Shown here: piece after piece, positions 19,545-28,642 of the stretch | Layout of the letters: every line of letters begins with the position of its first letter | Position numbering within the stretch: the stretch's first letter is position 1 | Assembly (NCBI GenBank): GCA_040388605.1 | Contig: JAZKBN010000040.1 | Location: 62,001 to 126,000, forward strand | Source of the DNA: JAZKBN01 sp040388605 | GTDB taxonomy: Bacteria > Bacteroidota > Bacteroidia > Cytophagales > Flexibacteraceae | Direction: 5' to 3' | Length of the DNA stretch: 64,000 nucleotides | Notes under the pieces: generated by a model | The model's input: the letters and a program-made list of their open reading frames with translations, nothing else | The model's database searches: none | Told to the model about the DNA's origin: nothing | Program-made: the position numbers and the translations under genes

Positions 19545-19877
19545 CTAATTACTTTTCATGACCTTTGTGTTAGGTTTTGGTTTACGCGCGCTGAGCAGGT
19601 AAACCAGGTAAATAAAGTTCAGGGGCATAACAAGCAGCGCCAAAATAAAGCTTGCATACCTGGTTATATAAACTGCGGGATGCTCGCCCTGCAATGCGCC
19701 AATAAAAAACTTCATGGAATACATGCCCAATACAGCCCCGTATGTGAGGCAAGACAATGATGCCATGTTAAAAAACTGCAACACCTTGGCCGGCCTGCTG
19801 AATGCCTTACCGCTGAGCGCAAAAGCGCTGCAGGCACATAACAGCAACACGGGCAGGTAATAATACAGGGTATCCAT
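19545..19877 (-). CDS. Small integral membrane protein
   Basis: A 110-residue protein with three predicted hydrophobic helices (YYYLPVLLLCACSAFAL; MASLSCLTYGAVLGMY; FILALLVMPLNFIYLVYLL) and a basic tail (SARKPKPNTKVMKSN). Family not recognised. It lies downstream of pfkA on the same strand, but a hairpin at 19911-19940 separates them. Confidence 0.65.
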   Translation of the reverse strand: MDTLYYYLPVLLLCACSAFALSGKAFSRPAKVLQFFNMASLSCLTYGAVLGMYSMKFFIGALQGEHPAVYITRYASFILALLVMPLNFIYLVYLLSARKPKPNTKVMKSN

Positions 19878-19910
19878 AAAAACGGGTTGTTTTAGGTACT
19901 TAACGCAAAA

Positions 19911-19940
19911 CGGGGTACCCGTTATTAAACCGGTACCCCG
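19911..19940 (-). terminator. Hairpin terminator after pfkA
   Basis: A 9-bp perfect inverted repeat (CGGGGTACC / GGTACCCCG) is followed on the minus strand by TTTTGCG, 28 bp past the pfkA stop. Confidence 0.65.
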
Positions 19941-19967
19941 AACAGGATGCTTTATTAATTTCGGCGC

Positions 19968-20939
19968 TTAAACGCTCAATATATTTACCAGCCTGATAAG
20001 GTCAGGGTGAATGGGCTTATTCTTGGTTATGCATTCTTTAAACGATGTGTACACCACCTCGTTATTAATAATGCCGGCCATTACGTTTTTGCGCCCGTTT
20101 ACAAGGCCTTCAACCGTTGCCACGCCCAGGCGGCTGGCAAGTATGCGGTCATAAGCCGTTGGCGGACCGCCGCGCTGCACGTGCCCAAGCAGCGTTACCT
20201 TAATATCGCCGTAAGGAATATGGGCTTTTACTTTTTCGGCAACAATGTTAGCGCCGCCTTCTTCGTCGCCTTCGGCAACTACAATAATGCTGCTGGTCTT
20301 GCTGCGGTTCCAGCCTGATTTCAGGGTATCAATCACCTCTTCAATGCTGGTGGCGGTTTCGGGTACCATAACCAATTCAGCGCCGCCGCCAAGGCCGCTC
20401 TGTATGGCTATATAGCCTGAATCGCGACCCATTACTTCTATGAAGAAAATGCGGTCGTGGCTGTCGGCCGTATCACGAATTTTATCTATGGCATCAAGGG
20501 CGGTATTTACCGCGGTATCGAAGCCAATGGTGTAATCGGTGCCGTAAAGGTCGTTATCAATGGTGCCGGGGGCGCCAACGGTGGGTATGCCGAACTCGTT
20601 AAAAAATATCTCGGCGCCGGTAAATGTACCGTTGCCGCCAATGGCCACAAGGCCGTCGATGCCGTAATTCTGGAGGTTGGTGTAGGCGCGCTTACGGCCT
20701 TCGTACTCCATAAATTCCATACTGCGGGCGCTCTTTAAAATGGTGCCGCCTTTCTGCACTATGTTGCTGACAGAATGCGACTCCATGCGGAAAATGTCGC
20801 CTTTAATCATGCCGTTGTAGCCGCGCCGGATGCCATACACTTCCAGGCCATAAAATACCGCCGTACGCACAACTGCGCGTACACAGGCATTCATTCCCGG
20901 CGAGTCGCCTCCGGAGGTAAATACAGCAATTCTTTTCAT
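19968..20939 (-). CDS. pfkA: ATP-dependent 6-phosphofructokinase
   Basis: The committed step of glycolysis, phosphorylating fructose 6-phosphate. At 323 residues it is the usual bacterial PfkA length. Visible motifs are the N-terminal phosphate loop SGGDSPGMNACVRAVV, the active-site GTIDNDLYGTDYTIGFDTA (Asp128), FIEVMGRDSGYIA, and LGHVQRGGPPTAYDR. Gly104 marks the ATP-dependent rather than pyrophosphate-dependent type. Position 103, normally Asp in E. coli PfkA (GGDG), is Asn here (GGNGTF). A strong hairpin follows the gene. No upstream partner; the divergent thrC begins about 310 bp away. Confidence 0.96.
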   Translation of the reverse strand: MKRIAVFTSGGDSPGMNACVRAVVRTAVFYGLEVYGIRRGYNGMIKGDIFRMESHSVSNIVQKGGTILKSARSMEFMEYEGRKRAYTNLQNYGIDGLVAIGGNGTFTGAEIFFNEFGIPTVGAPGTIDNDLYGTDYTIGFDTAVNTALDAIDKIRDTADSHDRIFFIEVMGRDSGYIAIQSGLGGGAELVMVPETATSIEEVIDTLKSGWNRSKTSSIIVVAEGDEEGGANIVAEKVKAHIPYGDIKVTLLGHVQRGGPPTAYDRILASRLGVATVEGLVNGRKNVMAGIINNEVVYTSFKECITKNKPIHPDLIRLVNILSV

Positions 20940-21250
20940 GGTAGGGTGGTATAGGTAAACGAAGCCGCGTTAGTATCAGGCCGCAATATCTGAATTTTTC
21001 CGGTGGCAATTAACCATTATGCTGTAAAGCCTGCCCCTGAAATCAATATTTTCTTTTAAAATTGCAGGCAAAGTATCGGTTATGGGCAGTTTCCGGCCCG
21101 CCACCGACAAAAAAAATCGCATTAAAGTCCTAATTACATTGGCTGCAAAGCTGTTTTGCCCAATTATACCCACCTTTGCTCCTGTTGCCTCGTGTTTATT
21201 ATTTCCCTGTTAAATAAGCCCGGCCTTTATGCAAGGCTAAATATTCATAT

Positions 21251-22549
21251 ATGCGCTTTATAAGCACCGGCGGCCAACCAGGAGCCGTAACTCTCCGCGA
21301 AGCGGCCTTCAAGGGCCTGGCCCCAGACGGCGGCCTTTATGTACCTGAAACGCTCAGCCCGCTCCCGGCATCGTTTTTTAAGGAGCTTAGCACACTCAGC
21401 CTGCCGGAAATGGCGACTGTAGTTGCCGCCAATATTCTCGGCGACAGCCTGCCGGAAGCCGTATTGCAAGGCATTTGCGAAGAGGCATTTAATTTCCCGG
21501 TTCCCCTGGCCGAAGTTACACCCGGCCGTTACTTGCTGGAGCTTTTCCACGGACCAAGCTATGCCTTTAAAGACTTCGGGGCCCGCTTTATGGCCCGTTT
21601 GCTGGCTTATTACCTGGAGCAGGAAGCCAGGGAGCTTCACGTTTTGGTTGCCACATCCGGCGACACCGGCGGGGCTGTTGCCCTTGGTTTCCTGAATGTG
21701 CCCGGCATTAAAGTAAGCATACTTTACCCGAGCGGCAAAGTAAGCGGGCTACAGGAAAAGCAGCTGACAACACTTGGCGGAAACATTACCGCCCTTGAGG
21801 TTGACGGTAATTTTGATGATTGCCAGCGCATTGTAAAAGCGGCCTTCAACGATGCCGAATTAAGCCGCAAACACGGCCTTACTTCCGCCAACAGCATCAA
21901 CATCTGCCGATTGGTGCCGCAAAGCTTTTACTATTTCCATGCCTGCGCCCAATTGGCAGAAGCGCAATTGCCTGTTGTTTTCTCGGTACCGAGCGGCAAT
22001 TTCGGAAATCTCTGCGCCGGGCTTTTAGCGAAACGCATTGGCCTGCCCGTAGATCATTTTGTGGCCGCAACCAATGCCAACGATGTTTTTGTTAAATACC
22101 TCGAAAGTGGGAATTACAATGCAAGGCCATCGGTACGCACATTAAGCAATGCCATGGATGTGGGCGACCCAAGCAATTACGCACGCATTGCGCATCTCTA
22201 TAATTATGATTTTACTGCGCTCCGTAAAGATGTTTTCGGTCACAGCGTTTCAGATGCGGAAACAACTGCCTGCATAGAACGTGTTTTTGCCGAACACAAT
22301 TACCTGCTTGAGCCGCATGCAGCAGTGGCATGGCTGGGGCTTGAAGCTTATGAAAAAACGCTGGGCAGGCCATTTGTAGCCGCGGCCCTCGGCACCGCTC
22401 ACCCTGCCAAGTTTATGGATGTGATTCCTGCTCAGCTTGCTGAAAAAATTGTGCTGCCCGCAGGCTTGCAGGATGCCATGCAGAAAGAAAAGAAATCAAT
22501 AAAAATTAAGCCTGAGTTTGCAGAGCTGAAGGCTTATCTGGAAGGGTAA
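21251..22549 (+). CDS. thrC: Threonine synthase
   Basis: The PLP enzyme that converts O-phosphohomoserine to threonine. It has 432 residues, the length of the class with an N-terminal helical domain. The PLP lysine is K107 in GPSYAFKDFGARF. The phosphate-binding loop is TSGDTGGAVALGF, and other conserved stretches are SANSINICRLVPQSFYYF and VPSGNFGNLCAG. The C-terminal region (LEPHAAVAWLGLEA, LGTAHPAKF) is complete. No other thr genes are adjacent, so it stands alone here. Confidence 0.96.
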   Translation: MRFISTGGQPGAVTLREAAFKGLAPDGGLYVPETLSPLPASFFKELSTLSLPEMATVVAANILGDSLPEAVLQGICEEAFNFPVPLAEVTPGRYLLELFHGPSYAFKDFGARFMARLLAYYLEQEARELHVLVATSGDTGGAVALGFLNVPGIKVSILYPSGKVSGLQEKQLTTLGGNITALEVDGNFDDCQRIVKAAFNDAELSRKHGLTSANSINICRLVPQSFYYFHACAQLAEAQLPVVFSVPSGNFGNLCAGLLAKRIGLPVDHFVAATNANDVFVKYLESGNYNARPSVRTLSNAMDVGDPSNYARIAHLYNYDFTALRKDVFGHSVSDAETTACIERVFAEHNYLLEPHAAVAWLGLEAYEKTLGRPFVAAALGTAHPAKFMDVIPAQLAEKIVLPAGLQDAMQKEKKSIKIKPEFAELKAYLEG

Positions 22550-22640
22550 AAGCAACCCCGTATATGTAACCAGGGTTAAGATTCATCCTGACCTTGATTT
22601 TCCGCCGCTAATGTTCATTAACTTTTAAACCATACCTTAA

Positions 22641-23297
22641 ATGAAAAAACTGCTACTGCTGCTCACCTGCAGCCTGATTTATTTTAATACCGGCTTAGCG
22701 CAATCACAAACTAAGACCCAGGTAACCCCAAAGGGCGTATATGCGGAAATTGATATAGCAGATTGCAACAAAACAATATTGGCTTTACAGGGGCCTGACG
22801 CAGGCGCACATAAAGCAGCAGCCGAAGTTTTAAAGACCCCGAATAAATATAACCCGCCGGTGATTTTCGAATTATCGAGACTATTGTTTAAAGACGGAAA
22901 GAAACAGGAGGCAAGCTATTGGTTTTATGTTGCGCAACTCAGGGCTCGCTACGATGCCAACCTTTGTACTGATGCAAGCGCCCGTAGTGCAGCAGGCGCT
23001 CTTACCGGCGAGTATGGCCCTGAAATTAACATTTACGCCACCAAAGACGTGGTGCAACTGGAAAAAACGGTGAAAAAGGTGTGTGAATTCGTTCGAAAGA
23101 ATAATGAAGAATACGACCATCGTTGGATAAATCTGCATGGCTTGTCGGCCATGTCTGCCTCCTTGGGCGACCCTATTGACAATGAGCCCTTAAGTCTTCC
23201 TAAAAAGAAATGGTCTTCCGTAAAAAAGAAAACAATTGATGATTATTACAGCGGGTTTATAACCTATTCATCGGTGCTTAAGAAATCACAAAAATAG
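22641..23297 (+). CDS. Secreted hypothetical protein, 218 aa
   Basis: It has a signal peptide (MKKLLLLLTCSLIYFNTGLA, cleavage after AQ). The mature part looks like a single helical domain (SRLLFKDGKKQEASYWFYVA, AEVLKTPNKYNPP) resembling a TPR/Sel1-type repeat, plus a conserved-looking VCEFVRKNNEEYDHRWINLHG. No family is recognised with confidence. The basic C-terminus (KKWSSVKKKT) and export suggest a periplasmic protein. It follows thrC by about 90 bp and is followed by a bidirectional hairpin. Confidence 0.7.
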   Translation: MKKLLLLLTCSLIYFNTGLAQSQTKTQVTPKGVYAEIDIADCNKTILALQGPDAGAHKAAAEVLKTPNKYNPPVIFELSRLLFKDGKKQEASYWFYVAQLRARYDANLCTDASARSAAGALTGEYGPEINIYATKDVVQLEKTVKKVCEFVRKNNEEYDHRWINLHGLSAMSASLGDPIDNEPLSLPKKKWSSVKKKTIDDYYSGFITYSSVLKKSQK

Positions 23298-23412
23298 TTA
23301 GCGGAATGCTGCTGTTAACCTATTGGTTTTTAAGCCCAATGCCTTATCGTTTCTGCAATATGGTAAAGCTCGTATATTGAAGTTTATAGGGCAGCAATTC
23401 CCCTGGAAAAAG

Positions 23413-23464
23413 AAATCTCGTCCTTAACACCGGCCATTTAGGTTAGTATTTCGAGACGAGATTT
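23413..23464. terminator. Putative bidirectional terminator
   Basis: AAATCTCGTC at 23413-23422 pairs perfectly with GACGAGATTT at 23455-23464, followed by TATTTTTT. It lies between the convergent genes ending at 23297 and 23525. The 32-base loop is long. Confidence 0.5.
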
Positions 23465-23524
23465 TATTTTTTAAATCTCCAAGGCCTGTGTTTTTCAGCC
23501 CCGGAACTTAATTCTTTCGGAATC

Positions 23525-24922
23525 CTAAAGACTCGTAAAATGTTCAGAAGCATTAACAGCTGCCTGCCGTTGCCTAACAGCCTCGAAAACTGCCAAAGCC
23601 GCTGCAACCGATACATTCAATGAGCCTATTTTCCCGGCCAAAGGAATCTGCATCAAACTATCTGCCTTACGTATTAAGGGCGTTGAAACCCCGTCTTCTT
23701 CCGAACCCATTATTATTGCCAATGGGCGGTTCATATCTGTTTGCCAGATTTGGTCTTCGCCTTTTTCGGTACAGGCGGCAACGTGTATGCCACTGTCCTG
23801 CAACATTTGTATGGTTTGGGCAAGGTTGTTCTCGCGACAAACATGCAGGTGGTTTAATGCGCCTGCGCTTGTTTTCATGGCATCGCCACCTATTTGGGCG
23901 CTGCCCTTGGCCGGCACCACGAGCGCATGTACACCTGCGCATTCGGCGCTGCGGGCTATAGCGCCCAGGTTACGCACATCGGTAATGCGGTCGAGTATGA
24001 GAATGAGGGGGACCTCGCCGCGTTCGAAAACGTCGGCAATCACATTGCTCAGCTCCACGAAGTTCACCGGCGATATATAGCAAATTACACCCTGGTGGTT
24101 TTTGCGTGTAATACGGTCCAGCCTGTCGGGCGGAACTCGGGTAACGGCAACGCCTGCCTGTTCGGCCTGTGTTAATAGCTCTTTTAAGGCAGGGCCATGA
24201 GCACCCTTATCAACAAGAAGGCGATCAACCTGCCTGCCCGATTTCAGAACTTCCTCGGTAGCCCTAATGCCGAAAACCACATCTTTTGAAGGCGGGGTTT
24301 CAGGTTTGGGAGAGAAGCCTTCATCGGAGAAGGGTTTTGCCAAAGGTTCGCTTTCGCTCTCTGGGTTTTTGCTGCCCCAGCGGTTTCCGCCCTGGGGGCG
24401 ATCACCATAAGATGCAGGCCTGTCACGGTCGCCGAAGCTTGGCTTAGGGCGATCACCGAATTTAGACCTGTCCCGGTCGCCGAAGCTGGGGCGACGATCA
24501 CCAAAAGAAGGACGCGGGCGATCTCCGAAAGAGGATGAGCGCGGTTTATCGCCGTAAGATGAAGATCTTGGCCTGTCGCCGAAAGAGCCTTGCGGGCGAT
24601 CTCCCCCCGGTGCCCTGTTGCGGTCGCCGCTTGAGCTTCCGCGATTCCCGAATGCGGGGCGGGCCGAACGGAAGGGTTTTTCATCGCCGAAATCATCGTT
24701 CCTGCGGCCTTGTCCGGCATCATCGCCTGTAGCCTTAGGGCTGAAATCACGGGCTTTCCAGGCCGATGCGCTTGAGCCCTGAGATTCAGCTCCGGGGTCG
24801 AAACCGGGCTTGGAATCCGGGCTGCTTTTGCCTGGCTTTTCGTCGTCGCGGGCTGAGTTGTTATCGTCTTCGGTTCTTAGCGGCCTTCCGGGGCGGCGAA
24901 AAGAAAAATCATCTGAGGGCAT
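23525..24922 (-). CDS. rlmB: SpoU-family 23S rRNA 2'-O-methyltransferase with long disordered N-terminus
   Basis: The C-terminal ~245 residues are a SpoU/TrmH methyltransferase of the RlmB type, which methylates G2251 of 23S rRNA: substrate-binding domain VVFGIRATEEVLKSGRQVD, then motif 1 DVRNLGAIARSAECAG, motif 2 LAIIMGSEEDGVS, and the knotted motif 3 IGSLNVSVAAALAVFE. Unusually, about 200 N-terminal residues are low-complexity Gly/Asp/Arg/Ser/Pro with repeats such as SFGDRPRPSFGDRRP. RlmB in Proteobacteria lacks this. The ATG at 24922 is preferred over the in-frame TTG at 24934. Target specificity is inferred from homology. Confidence 0.92.
   Translation of the reverse strand: MPSDDFSFRRPGRPLRTEDDNNSARDDEKPGKSSPDSKPGFDPGAESQGSSASAWKARDFSPKATGDDAGQGRRNDDFGDEKPFRSARPAFGNRGSSSGDRNRAPGGDRPQGSFGDRPRSSSYGDKPRSSSFGDRPRPSFGDRRPSFGDRDRSKFGDRPKPSFGDRDRPASYGDRPQGGNRWGSKNPESESEPLAKPFSDEGFSPKPETPPSKDVVFGIRATEEVLKSGRQVDRLLVDKGAHGPALKELLTQAEQAGVAVTRVPPDRLDRITRKNHQGVICYISPVNFVELSNVIADVFERGEVPLILILDRITDVRNLGAIARSAECAGVHALVVPAKGSAQIGGDAMKTSAGALNHLHVCRENNLAQTIQMLQDSGIHVAACTEKGEDQIWQTDMNRPLAIIMGSEEDGVSTPLIRKADSLMQIPLAGKIGSLNVSVAAALAVFEAVRQRQAAVNASEHFTSL
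24400..24610 (-). repeat. Degenerate repeats encoding GDR-rich disordered segment
   Basis: Within rlmB, units of roughly 7-9 codons of the type SFGDRPRP, SFGDRRP, KFGDRPKP, SYGDRPQG are repeated about eight times. The DNA repeats are imperfect, with GATCGCC/CCGAA-type cores on the plus strand. Confidence 0.8.
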
Positions 24923-25128
24923 AGTAAAGGGCAAATTCAGTTAAACACCTGCAAGATACGTATGTTGGCTTAACATTAGATGCTGAGAAGATTTTTAGCG
25001 TTAACACTTGAGTTCAAAATAGGAGTTTTTGCTAAGGATTACGCCTTAAAGTATTTTTTAATTAAATAAAACTGTATTATTGCTGCAACATATTCAGGCT
25101 TTTATATTGCACGTTAAAACACTATCTT

Positions 25129-27150
25129 ATGGCTGACAATAAAATCCAACCGCTTAATGAAATATTTAACAATAAATTTTTTAGAATACCAGATTATCAA
25201 CGAGGTTATTCATGGGAAAAAGAGCAACTCGACGATTTTTGGGAAGATTTACAAAATCTTAAAGATGGAAAAACGCATTATACTGGGCAGATTACAGTAA
25301 AACCGATTAATAAAAATGAAGTAAGCAATCTTGAAAAATGGCAAGATGATAAATGGCTGTTCGAGCGAGGAATGAATGCTTATTATATAATTGATGGGCA
25401 ACAAAGAATTACTACATCAATAATATTCATCAGGCAATTGCTACTAAGGTTTTTTAATCCAAATGTAGATGGTAATGTGAAGGAAGGTATAAATTTTGAT
25501 ACTTTGGAAAACTGGGAATCCAAATTTCTTTTTAAACATTATGGCAGTAATTACAAAAGTTTTATTTTTGGATACGAAAAAGACAATCCAAGTGATGAGT
25601 TCTTTAAGACACGTATTTTAGGGCAACAGTCTGCAACAGCAGATAGGGTACCGGAACAAACACTTTATACCGCCAATCTAGAATATGCTGCTATATATTT
25701 CTCCGAAAAATTCTGTTCCTATGATTCTGTTAGCTTAGAGACTATGTTTAGAAAGGTTGTAAGCGGGTTTAAATTTAATTTTTATGAGGTAGAGGGAGGT
25801 TTGGATGAGTTCGTTATTTTTGAAACTATGAATAATCGGGGGAAAAGTCTATCAAAGCTTGAACTTTTAAAAACTCGACTTATTTGCCTAAGCTTTTTGG
25901 TGGATACAGATCAGCCAGGCGATGAATTACTTGATGAGGAAAAGCGTGTAATGAAAAGACAAGGCTCAATGGATAGACTTAGACGTGATATTAATGAAAC
26001 ATGGAAAACAATTTATGAGTATTTGGGAAAGAACAAGTCTAATCGCCTGCCGGATGATGTGTTTCTATATAATCATTGGATAATGTATTTTGATTACAAC
26101 AGAGGTGAAGGTGAGGCTTATGCGACTTTTATTTTGCATGAAAAATTTACTACTAAAAATGCTTTAACCGGTTTACTTACATTCGGTGAAATTAAGAACT
26201 ATATTGAAAGCTTAGCTAAGAGTGTTAAGTCGTGGTTTTATCTTAGAAATATTCAATTTTCTAACTGCAGCGATGAAATAAAAGAGTGGGTTCAGAAACT
26301 GGACAGAATAGGATTCGGCGCGTTTTCTCCATTGCTAATGGCTGCAATGAATAAAGAGTCCAATCAAGTCAAGTTACTTGAGCTTTTTAAAGCTGCTGAG
26401 AGGTTTCAATTTCTTGTTTTTCGTATAAGTCAACGAAAGGCAAATACTAACAACAGTCATTTCTTTCGGTTGGCGCATAGATATAATTGGGATTTGCCTT
26501 TTTGGAATGGTGGTGGTCTTACCGATATTGAAAAGGTAACAGAAAATATTCAATGGAATATACATTGGATTAATGAAGATGGTGAAAATCAGGGATTATT
26601 TGTACCAGACAGGTTTGTCGATTATATTGCTGAACAAGAAGGTGGATATTATTCATGGAGTGGATTAAGGTATTTTCTATATGAATATGAACTTCATCTA
26701 CAGCAAAAGGCCAATAACAACATCAAAATATCTTGGTCTGACTTTCAGAAGCGCAAAAAGGAAGATACAATTGAACATGTTTTTCCTCAGACTCCAACAG
26801 ATCTATATTGGAAATCAATGTTCAAAGGTGTTAGTAAAAAACATCAAACAGCATTACAGCATAGTTTAGGTAACTTAGTATTGCTTGCAAAGGAAAAGAA
26901 TTCGTCATTACAGAACTTCAGCTTTGAATATAAGAAAAGTCACAAAGATTCAGCTGGCCATATGCAAGGATATTATAACGGCTCTTATAGCGAAATAGAA
27001 GTATCTATATATGATAAATGGTCGCCCAATGAAATAATTGAACGCGGTTTAAAAATGCTTCAATTTATGGAGTATCGTTGGGGTTTCAATATTGATGCAT
27101 GGGGCCTGTCCTATGAATTGATGTTAAATATTAAAATTGATCAGCATTAA
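25129..27150 (+). CDS. DUF262/DUF1524 (GmrSD-type) protein
   Basis: 673 residues. The N-terminal DUF262 domain has the ParB-like nucleotide-binding signatures IPDYQRGYSWEKEQ (20-33) and YYIIDGQQRITTS (85-97), plus MNNRGKSLSKLELLKTRLIC. The C-terminal DUF1524 domain has an HNH-type core with IEHVFPQTP near 547-556 and HSLGNLVLLAKEKNSSLQN near 576-594. Proteins of this architecture (GmrSD, BrxU) are type IV restriction enzymes that cut modified phage DNA with NTP dependence. Here it is a single fused gene with no BREX or methylase partner. The DNA is markedly AT-rich relative to both flanks, suggesting acquisition. Activity against a specific modification is unknown. Confidence 0.9.
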   Translation: MADNKIQPLNEIFNNKFFRIPDYQRGYSWEKEQLDDFWEDLQNLKDGKTHYTGQITVKPINKNEVSNLEKWQDDKWLFERGMNAYYIIDGQQRITTSIIFIRQLLLRFFNPNVDGNVKEGINFDTLENWESKFLFKHYGSNYKSFIFGYEKDNPSDEFFKTRILGQQSATADRVPEQTLYTANLEYAAIYFSEKFCSYDSVSLETMFRKVVSGFKFNFYEVEGGLDEFVIFETMNNRGKSLSKLELLKTRLICLSFLVDTDQPGDELLDEEKRVMKRQGSMDRLRRDINETWKTIYEYLGKNKSNRLPDDVFLYNHWIMYFDYNRGEGEAYATFILHEKFTTKNALTGLLTFGEIKNYIESLAKSVKSWFYLRNIQFSNCSDEIKEWVQKLDRIGFGAFSPLLMAAMNKESNQVKLLELFKAAERFQFLVFRISQRKANTNNSHFFRLAHRYNWDLPFWNGGGLTDIEKVTENIQWNIHWINEDGENQGLFVPDRFVDYIAEQEGGYYSWSGLRYFLYEYELHLQQKANNNIKISWSDFQKRKKEDTIEHVFPQTPTDLYWKSMFKGVSKKHQTALQHSLGNLVLLAKEKNSSLQNFSFEYKKSHKDSAGHMQGYYNGSYSEIEVSIYDKWSPNEIIERGLKMLQFMEYRWGFNIDAWGLSYELMLNIKIDQH

Positions 27151-27167
27151 TTTTTATTAAGAAGAGT

Positions 27168-27860
27168 TTAGGCTAACCTCAATAGATTCCTACTAATGAG
27201 TGCGGCTTCTTTTTTTAGTAAGGGGCAAATCCTGTATCGTTCATCATGCGTATCGGTATAAACCGAGTCGAGCACGCGAACAACATTGCTGAGCCCAATT
27301 TTTTGGCCCCAGTCAAAGGGACCGTAAGGGTAATTGGTTCCCAGCTTCATGCTGAGGTCAATGTCTTCGGCAGTGGCTGTGCCTTCCTGCAGGGTATAAT
27401 AGGCCTCGTTAATAATCATGCTCACAAGGCGGGGCATGGCAAGGCCTGTACGGTCTGCCACTCTCAAAGGTTTTGCGCCAATGGTTTGCAGCATGGTTTC
27501 GGCGGCAGCATAATCTTCATCATTTGCAGCCGAAAGCTCCGGGGCAGCAGGTTTGAATAAGGTAGGCAGGCCGTTGAAGCCGATTACCGGGAATTTTATT
27601 TTCGGGCAGGTGGCTTTCAGTTGCCAAACGCATGTAAATGCAGCGTTTATAAAGAGCAAATCGGCATTCAGGCTTTTGTAAAAGTCAAAAGTCTCGGCGC
27701 TTGCATCGCTCCTGAAATCGAACACAATATGCGCATCCGGGGAGTTGCGGGTACTTGCGGCCAAAGAGGCCTTAAAGCCGGCAGCAAGCAGGTAATTGTT
27801 AAACTCAGCGGTTTCGGAGGTGCTGCCTATAAGCACTATAGATTTGTTTTTCACAGCCAT
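27168..27860 (-). CDS. 3-hydroxyacyl-CoA dehydrogenase-like protein
   Basis: 230 residues: a short, degenerate Rossmann-like N-terminus (SIVLIGSTSETAEFNNYL) followed by a C-terminal 3HCDH domain recognisable from RTGLAMPRLVSMIINEAYY, DIDLSMKLGTNYPYGPFDW and NVVRVLDSVY. The glycine-rich NAD-binding motif GxGxxG is missing (GSTSET), so cofactor binding may be lost or altered. The gene overlaps the stop of the Fe-S protein gene upstream by one base (TAATG), implying translational coupling. A role in fatty-acid or paa-like degradation is possible but not shown. Confidence 0.8.
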   Translation of the reverse strand: MAVKNKSIVLIGSTSETAEFNNYLLAAGFKASLAASTRNSPDAHIVFDFRSDASAETFDFYKSLNADLLFINAAFTCVWQLKATCPKIKFPVIGFNGLPTLFKPAAPELSAANDEDYAAAETMLQTIGAKPLRVADRTGLAMPRLVSMIINEAYYTLQEGTATAEDIDLSMKLGTNYPYGPFDWGQKIGLSNVVRVLDSVYTDTHDERYRICPLLKKEAALISRNLLRLA

Positions 27861-28642
27861 TAACCCTCCATGCTGCGGTCAATAAGCTCTGCAAGGTCAA
27901 GCACCTGTACCTGGCCTTCTTTTACGCTGTTTTTAACGCCGTCGGTCATCATGGTCATGCAAAAAGGGCATGCTGTGGCAATCAGTTCGGCGCCTGTGCC
28001 CAGGGCTTCCTCGGTGCGCTCAACGTTAATTTCTTTGCGGCCGGGTTCCGCCTCTTTGAACATTTGCGCGCCGCCGGCTCCGCAGCAAAGGCCTTTTGCC
28101 TTACTCCGCTTCATCTCGAACAGTTCTGTATCGAGGGCGGCAAGCACTTCGCGGGGAGCTTCATAAATGCCGTTAGCGCGGCCCAGGTAGCAGCTGTCGT
28201 GGTAGGTTATTTTGCGGCCTTTAAAGCTGCCGCCTTCTTTCATTTTTATGCGTCCTTCGTTAATCAGGCTTTGCAGCAGGCTGGCATGGTGCACCACTTC
28301 ATACGTTCCGCCAAGGGCAGGGTACTCGTTTTTAATGGTGTTGAAGCAATGCGGACAGGCAGTAACTATCTTTTTTATGTTGTAGCCGTTCAGCACCTGT
28401 ATATTGCCTATAGCCTGCATCTGGAAAAGGAACTCGTTACCTGCGCGCCTGGCAGGGTCCCCGGTACAGCTTTCCTCGGTTCCGAGGATGGCAAAGCTTA
28501 TGCCTGTGCGGTCCAATATGCGGGCCAGGGCAGCGGTTATGTTTTGGTTCCTGTCATCGAAAGAGCCGGAGCAGCCCACCCAGAAAAGCACTTCGGGGCT
28601 TTGGCCTGATGCGGCCATTTCGGCCATGGTGTGTATTTTCAT
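27860..28642 (-). CDS. CCG-domain (Fe-S)-binding protein
   Basis: 260 residues with two CCG (cysteine-rich) domains typical of HdrB/LutA/GlpC-type subunits: first WVGCSGSFDDR and SCTGDPARRAGNEFLF with TACPHCFNTIKNEYP; second YHDSCYLGRANG with GLCCGAGGAQMF and ATACPFCMTMMTDGVK. These bind a non-canonical 4Fe-4S cluster. In Bacteroidota such subunits normally follow a 4Fe-4S ferredoxin or membrane subunit, which is absent here: the upstream 560 bp are non-coding. It is coupled by one-base overlap to the 3-hydroxyacyl-CoA dehydrogenase-like gene. The electron donor is not evident. Confidence 0.88.
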   Translation of the reverse strand: MKIHTMAEMAASGQSPEVLFWVGCSGSFDDRNQNITAALARILDRTGISFAILGTEESCTGDPARRAGNEFLFQMQAIGNIQVLNGYNIKKIVTACPHCFNTIKNEYPALGGTYEVVHHASLLQSLINEGRIKMKEGGSFKGRKITYHDSCYLGRANGIYEAPREVLAALDTELFEMKRSKAKGLCCGAGGAQMFKEAEPGRKEINVERTEEALGTGAELIATACPFCMTMMTDGVKNSVKEGQVQVLDLAELIDRSMEG

